DNA from: CBDCGJ01 sp965238305
GTDB lineage: Bacteria; Pseudomonadota; Alphaproteobacteria; GCA-2731375
NCBI GenBank assembly: GCA_965238305.1
Contig: CBDEHK010000001.1
Span: 3,596,001 to 3,660,000, forward strand
DNA: 64,000 nt
Reading direction: 5' to 3'
Below, in pieces: positions 26,250-33,309 of this stretch. Every line of letters begins with the position of its first letter. Position 1 is the stretch's first letter. The position numbers and the translations under genes were made by a program. Under the pieces are notes generated by a model. The model ran no database searches and was not told the origin of the DNA. It saw only the letters and a list, made by a program, of their open reading frames with translations.

Positions 26250-27263
26250 CTAATCGACGCTTTCGCGAATTAAAGGCGCGGTCGAACAATGCACACCACC
26301 GCCACCTAAATAGACACGACTATAATCGACGGATAATATCTCGATCCCTAGTTTGTCTAGTTCATCTGCTGTGCGCGGTGACAGACCGGTCTGCATGATC
26401 ACCCGCCCGGGCCGGACGGCGATACAGTTTACGACACCACCGGGGTCGCCCGGATTGATTTCTATGGTACGGATGTTCATTTCGTCGAGTTTTTCGAGAA
26501 ACCAAAACGGCAATTGCGTCGGATTGATGATCGCCGTATCGACGTCGATCATGACCAGGGCGCCATCGATATGGAGGCGATAGCCGGTCAGGTCGACACA
26601 CAATAAATCGACGCCTTGCGCATTCAATACCTCTTCGACCTGTTTTGCACCTTCCGAATTTACCCGGCTCGAACGTCCGATAACAGCCGTTTTGGAATTT
26701 AGCCATACAAAACTTCCGCCTTCCATCAAGCCAGTACCGTGAATGGTGCGCAGGATCGGCATCCCAATACCGGCAAGCGTTTCGCTCACCGGCGCTTCTT
26801 CACCCCGGCGTACGTTTGGGCCCAGGCGGGTGACAATGGCCCCGCCCTTCACGCCAATGCAAGAATCTCTGGTATAGATCGACTTATGTTTGCCGGGCGC
26901 ACAACGGTTCAAATAGACAACTTCCGCCCCTTCCTGGCGCAACAGATCAGCCAAGGCATCGTGCTGTACTTGTTGTTCCGCAAGGGTCGGGATCACATCG
27001 CCGCGCCAGTACCAAGATTGACCTTCGGCATCCCCAAATGACCCGAGATGCTCGAGACGCATGGACGGATCAATAACGCTCATTTCCTCGCCTGGACGGT
27101 GCATCAAGACTTTGCGGATTTGCCCCACATCGTTGCTGCAGCCCCAATTTTCGCCCCAATGTTCTTGTTGTTGGACCGCGCTTTCGAATGATGGTTCCGC
27201 ATGCGAAGGGAAAGTCTTAATGGTCATATTGTAGCGGTATTCAAACTCGCTCACGGCCGCCAT
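26250..27263 (-). CDS. Amidinotransferase-fold hydrolase (dimethylarginine dimethylaminohydrolase/arginine deiminase-like)
   Basis: The product (337 residues from the ATG at 27263) has the five-bladed pentein fold of guanidine-modifying enzymes. Motifs are VLMHRPGEEMSVI near the N-terminus, MEGGSFVWLN (acid), the catalytic-His region YRLHIDGALVMIDVD and a C-terminal LGGGGVHCSTAPLIRES whose Cys is the nucleophile. These are shared by DDAH, arginine deiminase and related hydrolases; sequence alone does not separate them. The ATG at 27263 has GGAGG 6 nt upstream, whereas the ATG at 27275 overlaps that site. Confidence 0.82.
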   Translation of the reverse strand: MAAVSEFEYRYNMTIKTFPSHAEPSFESAVQQQEHWGENWGCSNDVGQIRKVLMHRPGEEMSVIDPSMRLEHLGSFGDAEGQSWYWRGDVIPTLAEQQVQHDALADLLRQEGAEVVYLNRCAPGKHKSIYTRDSCIGVKGGAIVTRLGPNVRRGEEAPVSETLAGIGMPILRTIHGTGLMEGGSFVWLNSKTAVIGRSSRVNSEGAKQVEEVLNAQGVDLLCVDLTGYRLHIDGALVMIDVDTAIINPTQLPFWFLEKLDEMNIRTIEINPGDPGGVVNCIAVRPGRVIMQTGLSPRTADELDKLGIEILSVDYSRVYLGGGGVHCSTAPLIRESVD

Positions 27264-27383
27264 GGCGTCCTCCATTTCTTATGGAACATGATTGAATTGT
27301 AGAAAGCCCGCTCCGAGATGCAAGTCGCCAAACAATAAAATATTAGTTAAAGTCCCAACCCACAAAATCTGGAGTTCTACATC

Positions 27384-28256
27384 ATGGTGACCACACGATC
27401 TGTTGTCCAAATCATCACCGCCCATCAGCAAAAAGAAGGCGCCGGATTTCTGGTTCGCCGGCCCTTCCCGACCCATGGTCTTGAACAGGTTGACCCCTTC
27501 TTGATGCTGGATGAGTTGGGACCGGTGGATTATGGTCCGGGCGAAGCCATCGGCGCTCCGGATCACCCGCATCGCGGTTTCGAAACGGTGTCTTATATTC
27601 TCCAGGGCGAAAAGCTGCATGAAGATACCGCGGGCGATGCGCAAATTATTAGTGCCGGTGATGTCCAATGGATGACGGCGGGTTCCGGCATCGTTCATTC
27701 GGAAATGCCTTCACCGCGCGTTGTGAAAGAAGGCGCCACCGCGCACGGATTTCAAATTTGGGTAAACCTACCGGCAAGCCACAAGATGACGCCGCCGAAA
27801 TACCAATATTTGCCAAAAGACGAAATCCCTATCGCGAATAGTCCTGACGGTAAGATCAAGGTGACGGTGATCACCGGCGAAGCGTTTGGCGTCAGTGCAA
27901 AAATCGGTACCCACACACCTATTTGGCTACAGGACTGGATGGTACAAACCGGCGGCAGCGCTGATTTTTCCGTGCAATCCGACCACAATGTCGCGGCATA
28001 TGTGTTCAACGGCACCGTTTCGTTCGGTGCAGAAGAAAATACTGTTGAACGAGGACAATTGGCCATTTTCGGACCTGGCGATCGGTTCCAAGTCAATGCT
28101 GGCGAGGGCGGTCGCTTCTTGCTCTTGACCGGTGTCCCGCTGAACGAACCAGTAGCGCGATATGGACCCTTTGTCATGAATACGCGGGAAGAATTGGTCA
28201 CTGCGTTCGAAGACTTCGAAGCTGGCCGGATGGGGCAAATAAAGCGAGCCTCTTGA
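27384..28256 (+). CDS. Pirin family protein
   Basis: A 290-residue bicupin. The metal site of the N-terminal cupin is complete: His61 and His63 in DHPHRGFETVSY, and His105 and Glu107 in GIVHSEMP, as in human pirin and YhhW. These proteins have quercetin dioxygenase activity in vitro or act as metal-dependent regulators. The second cupin (about 170-260) lacks metal ligands. It is divergent from the amidinotransferase-like gene, with 120 bp between the start codons for promoters. Confidence 0.9.
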   Translation: MVTTRSVVQIITAHQQKEGAGFLVRRPFPTHGLEQVDPFLMLDELGPVDYGPGEAIGAPDHPHRGFETVSYILQGEKLHEDTAGDAQIISAGDVQWMTAGSGIVHSEMPSPRVVKEGATAHGFQIWVNLPASHKMTPPKYQYLPKDEIPIANSPDGKIKVTVITGEAFGVSAKIGTHTPIWLQDWMVQTGGSADFSVQSDHNVAAYVFNGTVSFGAEENTVERGQLAIFGPGDRFQVNAGEGGRFLLLTGVPLNEPVARYGPFVMNTREELVTAFEDFEAGRMGQIKRAS

Positions 28257-28280
28257 TGGCCTAATTAAATTGGGCAAATA

Positions 28281-28316
28281 ATTTTTGGATACACCAAAAA
28301 TACGTTTCGTTTTTTC
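28281..28316 (+). terminator. Candidate terminator after the pirin gene
   Basis: An 8-bp perfect stem (ATTTTTGG/CCAAAAAT) with a 5-nt loop lies 24 nt after the pirin stop. It is followed, after 8 nt, by a run of six T. The gap between stem and T-run makes it a weak call. Confidence 0.4.
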
Positions 28317-28377
28317 TTCTTTATCGGTTTATCCTGACCATAGATCTCGTCCCTCCATATTCTAACCGAGGATCAAA

Positions 28378-29139
28378 ATGTTTAATAAATTATATGGAAT
28401 TTCGTTTGCACTCATCATTGCGTTTATTGCGAGCATAGGTATTCAGTCCGCAAAAGCAGACGAAGGCTGGACCATTCGTATTACGCCCTATCTTTGGGCG
28501 ACCGGCCTTAAGGGCGCCGTCGGCATTGATGAAAGAGTGGATCCGATTGACGTCGATGCAAGTTTTTCGGACGTTCTCGACAATCTCGACATGGCCCTCA
28601 TGATTGTTGGGGATGCGCGAAAAGATAGATTTTCTTTGATAGGAGATGTCCAATATCTATCGCTTAGCACCGATGACGGCACACCAGGTCCCCTATTCAG
28701 CGGCTTCGAAATGGATGCGCAGATGTTGGTATTGACGATGATGGGCGGTTACGCCGTGGTGGACGAGCCGAATGTACGCGTGGAACTCCTGGGCGGCCTG
28801 AGGTTCTGGGATGTCGATACGGACATAGATCTAACGCCGGGCATAGCTGCGGGACGTTCACTCCATGGTGGCGAATCCTGGCTTGATCCGACGGTCGGTG
28901 TTCGTGCGATTGTTCCATTTTCCGACGATTTTTCAGCCCGATTGATGGGAACCGTCGGCGGTTTTGGTGCCGGATCAGACTCAAGCTGGGAAATTCTGGC
29001 TTCAATTAGTTATCAAATCAACGAAACGATCGCGATCAGTGCCGGTTACCGGCATTTGGAAATTGATTACGAGGAAGGCGGATTTGTCTGGGATGTTCAG
29101 TTTAGCGGCCCCATGGCAGGGCTAACTTTCACCTTCTAA
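28378..29139 (+). CDS. Predicted outer membrane beta-barrel protein of unknown function
   Basis: A 253-residue protein with a clear signal peptide ending QSAKA, cleavage expected after Ala27. The mature part alternates polar and hydrophobic residues and ends with a barrel-like C-terminus (AGLTFTF, terminal Phe), as expected for an outer membrane protein. Glycine-rich strand turns (VGGFGAGSDSSWEI, AGYRHLEIDYEEGGF) resemble the porin-like/DUF families of small alphaproteobacterial barrels. SD GAGGAT precedes the start. A strong hairpin follows the gene. Function not recognised. Confidence 0.75.
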   Translation: MFNKLYGISFALIIAFIASIGIQSAKADEGWTIRITPYLWATGLKGAVGIDERVDPIDVDASFSDVLDNLDMALMIVGDARKDRFSLIGDVQYLSLSTDDGTPGPLFSGFEMDAQMLVLTMMGGYAVVDEPNVRVELLGGLRFWDVDTDIDLTPGIAAGRSLHGGESWLDPTVGVRAIVPFSDDFSARLMGTVGGFGAGSDSSWEILASISYQINETIAISAGYRHLEIDYEEGGFVWDVQFSGPMAGLTFTF

Positions 29140-29162
29140 TCGAGCCAAGAGAGCAAAATAAC

Positions 29163-29195
29163 AAGCCCCCGAAACCGTAATGATTTCGGGGGCTT
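29163..29195 (-). terminator. Rho-independent terminator after tRNA-Lys, possibly shared with the outer membrane protein gene
   Basis: A perfect 12-bp stem (AAGCCCCCGAAA with TTTCGGGGGCTT) and 9-nt loop. On the minus strand it is followed by a T-rich stretch (TGTTATTTT), fitting termination of the tRNA transcript 2 nt after its 3' end. It also lies 23 nt beyond the stop of the plus-strand barrel gene and may serve both. Confidence 0.8.
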
Positions 29196-29197
29196 AT

Positions 29198-29273
29198 TGG
29201 TGAGCCCAACAGGGTTCGAACCTGTGACCTATTGATTAAAAGTCAATTGCTCTACCAGCTGAGCTATGGGCCC
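29198..29273 (-). tRNA. tRNA-Lys (anticodon TTT)
   Basis: The minus strand folds as a full cloverleaf of 76 nt with encoded CCA. The acceptor stem GGGCCCA pairs with TGGGCTC (one G-U). The D-arm TAGCTCAGCTGGTAGAGC, the anticodon loop CTTTTAA with anticodon TTT, and the T-arm ACAGGTTCGAACCTGT are all canonical. It reads AAA and AAG lysine codons. Confidence 0.97.
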
Positions 29274-29363
29274 TCACGTATTGCGTCGGTGCCGAATGGC
29301 AACGCGGGCGGAACTTATGCCGCTCTGGCCTTGCGGTCAATAGGAAAGGGCGACAAATTTCAA

Positions 29364-30488
29364 TCAAATCGGCGCAATGTCGCCTTCATCCTGTTTGGCA
29401 TGGAAATCTTTCTGAAATTCAGCGAATTTACTAACTTCAATTGCCAACCGCATCGTCTCCATCAGATCCTGATAATAGGTCAAATTGTGCCAAGTCAATA
29501 ACATCGGACCGAGCATTTCTTTGGCTTTGAACAAATGATGCAGATAGGCGCGACTATGTTTTTGACAAGCCGGACACCGACAATCATCCTGGATCGGCCG
29601 GGGATCATCCTGATGGCGGGCATTGCGAATATTGATATCGCCAAACTTCGTAAAGGCCTTGCCGGTGCGGCCGGACCGGGTTGGCATCACACAATCGAAC
29701 ATGTCGATACCCCGCGCCACGGAACCGACTAGATCGTCCGGCCGGCCGACGCCCATCAGGTAACGGGGCCTGTCAACTGGCAGCATGTCGCAGGCATAAT
29801 CCAGAACCTCAAACATCACCTCCTGCCCCTCACCTACCGCCAAGCCACCGATTGCATAACCATCAAAGCCGATGTTCGTCAGCGCTGATGCCGATTCTGC
29901 GCGTAAATCTTTAGACACGCTGCCTTGTTGGATGCCGAACAATCCATAACCGTCCCGGTCGACAAAGGCCGCGCGGCACCGTTCGGCCCAGCGCATCGAC
30001 ATTTGCATGGAAGTTGCCGCCGCAATTTTCTCAACCGGATAGGGCGTGCATTCATCCAAAGCCATAGTAATATTGCTGTCGAGGAGATTTTGAATTTCCA
30101 TGCTTCGTTCTGGGCTCAGATGATATTTCACCCCGTCAATGTGCGAGCGGAAGGAAACCCCATCTTCGGTCAGTTTGCGCAGGGCTGACAACGACATGAC
30201 CTGAAATCCACCAGAATCGGTTAAGATTGGACCGCGCCAATCGGTAAATTCATGCAGGCCGCCGAGTTGCGAAATGCGCTCCGCACCTGGGCGCAGCATT
30301 AAATGATAGGTATTGCCCAAAATGATTTCACCACCAGTTTCGCGCACCGCATCCGCAGTCATGCCCTTCACGGCGCCAGCTGTACCAACGGTCATAAATG
30401 CCGGCGTTTCGACTGTACCATGGGCGGTGCGTAGACGGCCGCGGCGGGCCGCCCCATCCTTAGCGATGAGATCGAATTCGATACTCAT
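29364..30488 (-). CDS. tgt: Queuine tRNA-ribosyltransferase Tgt
   Basis: Tgt exchanges guanine-34 for preQ1 in tRNAs with GUN anticodons. The 374-residue protein has the substrate-pocket motif ILTDSGGFQVMSL with the conserved Asp, the catalytic Asp region FDCVMPTRSGRTG and the zinc site CRCPACQKHSRAYLHH. I chose the ATG at 30488 (MSIEFD), which overlaps the queA stop as ATGA; the frame extends to 30521 but there lies inside queA. The operon with queA is the expected pairing for queuosine synthesis. Confidence 0.96.
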   Translation of the reverse strand: MSIEFDLIAKDGAARRGRLRTAHGTVETPAFMTVGTAGAVKGMTADAVRETGGEIILGNTYHLMLRPGAERISQLGGLHEFTDWRGPILTDSGGFQVMSLSALRKLTEDGVSFRSHIDGVKYHLSPERSMEIQNLLDSNITMALDECTPYPVEKIAAATSMQMSMRWAERCRAAFVDRDGYGLFGIQQGSVSKDLRAESASALTNIGFDGYAIGGLAVGEGQEVMFEVLDYACDMLPVDRPRYLMGVGRPDDLVGSVARGIDMFDCVMPTRSGRTGKAFTKFGDINIRNARHQDDPRPIQDDCRCPACQKHSRAYLHHLFKAKEMLGPMLLTWHNLTYYQDLMETMRLAIEVSKFAEFQKDFHAKQDEGDIAPI

Positions 30489-31525
30489 TCGGTTCGCCCT
30501 CCTGGAAACAACAAACAGCAATCGCCATATGAATAAAATCGGTAATCGGCGGATTTTGCGTAATCGTAAGCCGCATGCATTCGTTCCAAACCGACAAAAG
30601 CGCTAACAAGCATGAACAATGTCGATTTCGGCAAGTGGAAGTTTGTCAACAAAACGTCGACCACGCGAAATTGATAGCCTGGTGTAATAAAGATATCTGT
30701 CTCCGCGTTATACGGCATCACTTTGCCGTCTCGGTCGACCGCAGATTCCAGTAGTCTTAAGCTCGTCGTGCCAATCGCGACAATGCGACCGCCGGCCTCG
30801 CGGGTATCGTTTATCTTTTGCGCTGTTGCGACCGAGATCTCACCCCATTCGGCATGCATTTTGTGCTCTTCAGTGTTTTCGGCTTTCATCGGCAGATATG
30901 TTCCGGCGCCAACATGTAAAGTGACGATTGCCCGATCAATGCCGCGTTCATCCAACGCGGATAAGAGGTTCGGCGTGAAATGCAGGCCGGCGGTTGGCGC
31001 CGCGACAGCGCCTTCTTTGTCCGCAAAGGCTGTTTGGTAGTCGGTGAGGTCACGGTCATCGACATCGCGAAGCTTACGGATGTATGGCGGCAGCGGCATT
31101 GTCCCATGTTTTTCGAGTTGAATGCGCAATGCCTGATCTGAAATATCGAAATCCAAGGCAACTTCACCGCCATCCTTGGCCGTGATAATCGCGCTGAAAT
31201 CATCGGAAAATACAACGCAGTCGTCAATCCTCAGCCGCTTCGCCGGCTTGGCAAAAGCCCGCCATCGGCCAGGCCCGTCATTTCGGTGCAATGTTACTTC
31301 GACGCGGTTTTCGCCACGCCGACCTGTCAACTGCGCAGGAACGACCTTGGTGTCGTTGCAGACCAATAGATCCCCTGGCTGCAGCAGCGTTGGCAGGTCC
31401 CGGGCGTGGTAGTCGCCTCGCCCACAATGATCAATTCTAAGTAACCTGGCGCTATCACGCGGCACTGCCGGACGCGTCGCAATCAACTCGTTCGGAAGCT
31501 CGAAGTCGAAGGCGCTAATATGCAT
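30485..31525 (-). CDS. queA: S-adenosylmethionine:tRNA ribosyltransferase-isomerase QueA
   Basis: QueA transfers and isomerises the ribosyl group of SAM onto preQ1-tRNA to give epoxyqueuosine-tRNA. The 346-residue length and motifs are typical: FDFELPNELIATRPA at the N-terminus, DLLVCNDTKVVPAQLTG, PTAGLHFT and a late THLPKSTLFMLVSAF-like segment (NFHLPKSTLFMLVSAF). Its stop overlaps the tgt start by 4 nt. The upstream gap to the periplasmic cyclophilin gene is 41 nt, so the minus-strand block may be one transcript. Confidence 0.96.
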   Translation of the reverse strand: MHISAFDFELPNELIATRPAVPRDSARLLRIDHCGRGDYHARDLPTLLQPGDLLVCNDTKVVPAQLTGRRGENRVEVTLHRNDGPGRWRAFAKPAKRLRIDDCVVFSDDFSAIITAKDGGEVALDFDISDQALRIQLEKHGTMPLPPYIRKLRDVDDRDLTDYQTAFADKEGAVAAPTAGLHFTPNLLSALDERGIDRAIVTLHVGAGTYLPMKAENTEEHKMHAEWGEISVATAQKINDTREAGGRIVAIGTTSLRLLESAVDRDGKVMPYNAETDIFITPGYQFRVVDVLLTNFHLPKSTLFMLVSAFVGLERMHAAYDYAKSADYRFYSYGDCCLLFPGGRTE

Positions 31526-31566
31526 GTGCCAAACCTAACTTCGGACGGGTATTTAGGCGTCGTCGT

Positions 31567-32112
31567 CTATTTTGCGTCGGCGGCGACTTGCATGCGGACA
31601 ATTTTGTCCGGATTATCGACCATACCGCTGCCGCCGGCACCTTTTTTGATGTTATCGACAAATTCCATACCGGACACGACTTGACCCCAAACTGTGTATT
31701 GCCCATTTAGATGAGCAGCGGATTTGAAGACGATAAAAAATTGGCTATCGGCGCTATTCGGATTGCGGGCACGGGCCATAGACAATGTCCCGCGTAAGTG
31801 TGGTTCGCTAGAGAACTCAGCCTCCAGATTTTTCCCGGAACCACCACTTCCGGTGCCCGTCGGATCGCCGGTTTGCGCCATAAAGCCAGCGATAACCCGA
31901 TGAAAGACAATCCCGTCATAAAATCCCTCGCGGGTCAGCGCTTTGATCCTGGCAACATGTTTGGGTGCCACATCGGGGCGCATTTCGATCACCACACGAC
32001 CGTCTTTCAGATCAAGATAGAGAGTGTTTTCAAGATCGCCCGCCGCCTGCGCAGAGCTGATCGCCCCAAACAAAAGGAATAAAACTGCAAAAGCTGTAAA
32101 GCGTGCCAACAT
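31567..32112 (-). CDS. Periplasmic peptidyl-prolyl cis-trans isomerase (cyclophilin type)
   Basis: A 181-residue cyclophilin with a signal peptide (MLARFTAFAVLFLLFGAISSAQA, given here in two parts in the gene: hydrophobic core at 5-18, cleavage near Ala23). The catalytic core shows GIVFHRVIAGFMAQTGDPTG and SADSQFFIVF. I chose the ATG at 32112, preceded by GAGG; a GTG at 32127 would overlap the previous gene. It follows the cytosolic cyclophilin by 4 nt and is clearly its paralogue, so one serves the cytoplasm and the other the periplasm. Confidence 0.92.
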   Translation of the reverse strand: MLARFTAFAVLFLLFGAISSAQAAGDLENTLYLDLKDGRVVIEMRPDVAPKHVARIKALTREGFYDGIVFHRVIAGFMAQTGDPTGTGSGGSGKNLEAEFSSEPHLRGTLSMARARNPNSADSQFFIVFKSAAHLNGQYTVWGQVVSGMEFVDNIKKGAGGSGMVDNPDKIVRMQVAADAK

Positions 32113-32116
32113 CCTA

Positions 32117-32569
32117 TTATTCCTCACTCACAACTTTCAGGCTGATGATTTTGTCAGGATCCGGGACCGGTTCGCCGCGCTTGATATTGTCGACATGTTC
32201 CATGCCATCTCTCACTTGCCCCCAAATGGTATACTGTCCATTGAGGAAACTGGAATCCTGGAAGCAAATAAAGAACTGACTATCCGCGCTGTCGGGATTT
32301 TGTGCCCTTGCCATAGAACACGTGCCGCGAACGTGATTAACGTCAGAAAATTCAGCTGCGAGATTTTGACCGCTGCCACCAGTGCCGGTGCCGGTCGGAT
32401 CACCGCCTTGGGCCATGAAACCCTCGATAACCCGATGAAAAACAATGCCGTCATAAAAACCTTGTTGAGCTAGTTCTTTGATGCGCGCAACATGATTAGG
32501 CGCCAGATCCGGGCGTAGGTCGATCACAACCAGGCCGTCTTTCAGTTCCATATGTAGGCTTTCACTCAT
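32117..32569 (-). CDS. ppiB: Cytosolic peptidyl-prolyl cis-trans isomerase (cyclophilin type)
   Basis: A 150-residue cyclophilin without signal peptide. Active-site segments are FHRVIEGFMAQGGDPTG (Arg and Gln of the isomerase site), MARAQNPDSADSQFFICF and NGQYTIWGQVRDGMEHV. The start at 32569 has GGAG 6 nt upstream, while the ATG at 32581 has no ribosome binding site. It sits 23 nt after coaD in the conserved gyrA-coaD-ppi-ppi-queA-tgt order of alphaproteobacteria. Confidence 0.93.
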   Translation of the reverse strand: MSESLHMELKDGLVVIDLRPDLAPNHVARIKELAQQGFYDGIVFHRVIEGFMAQGGDPTGTGTGGSGQNLAAEFSDVNHVRGTCSMARAQNPDSADSQFFICFQDSSFLNGQYTIWGQVRDGMEHVDNIKRGEPVPDPDKIISLKVVSEE

Positions 32570-32592
32570 TGTGATCTCCATTCTATTATAAA

Positions 32593-33129
32593 TTAACCAA
32601 CATAATTGCTTTTTACGATATCCGCATCAGCAACGCCATATTTCTCATATAGTTGCACTGCCACACTTGCGGATACGAAGTGGGATACGTCGCCGCCGAG
32701 GCGAGCTATTTCTTTTACCAGTCGCGACGCGATAAATTGGAACTTGTCTGTTGCCATTAAGAATATTGTCTGAACTTCCTGGTTCAGGCGATTGTTCATG
32801 CCAACCATCTGGAATTCATAGTCAAAGTCCGATACCGCGCGCAATCCACGCACGATCACGCTGGCATCTACTTCGGTGGCAAAATGCATTAACAAATTAT
32901 CATAAGACTCGACTTCGAATTCGCAGCCATTGGCGTCAACTTCGGAAAGTGCTTTTCGGACCATGGCAACGCGCTCTTCGAGATCGAATAACGGCCCTTT
33001 GTCTTTGTTTATGGCGACGCCGATGACAAGTTTGTCAACAACTTTCGCGGCACGGGAAATGATATCCACATGTCCCAACGTAATGGGATCAAAGGTTCCC
33101 GGATAAAGGCCAATACGCTGCTTACCCAC
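32593..33129 (-). CDS. coaD: Phosphopantetheine adenylyltransferase CoaD
   Basis: CoaD joins ATP and 4'-phosphopantetheine to dephospho-CoA in CoA biosynthesis. The 178-residue protein begins with the nucleotidyltransferase signature YPGTFDPITLGH, His20 being the catalytic residue of the (T/H)xGH motif. It also has VIVRGLRAVSDFDYEFQM and SRLVKEIARLGGDVSHFV, both family hallmarks. Located 180 nt downstream of gyrA. Length is slightly above the E. coli enzyme (159) because of an extended C-terminus. Confidence 0.96.
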   Translation of the reverse strand: MGKQRIGLYPGTFDPITLGHVDIISRAAKVVDKLVIGVAINKDKGPLFDLEERVAMVRKALSEVDANGCEFEVESYDNLLMHFATEVDASVIVRGLRAVSDFDYEFQMVGMNNRLNQEVQTIFLMATDKFQFIASRLVKEIARLGGDVSHFVSASVAVQLYEKYGVADADIVKSNYVG

Positions 33130-33309
33130 TAGCTGCTCCTTCCCAAAGTTTTCTGATCAAGATGAACAATACACCGACCATCCAGATCATCTGCTCGCAG
33201 AAGCAGGAGTATTATTCGCTGCAACGCATCATGTCCATATGGAAGTGTGGAAAACACCGACTATCCGCAAAATTAATTTTTCGCCAGCGAATTTCAATTT
33301 GACATTATC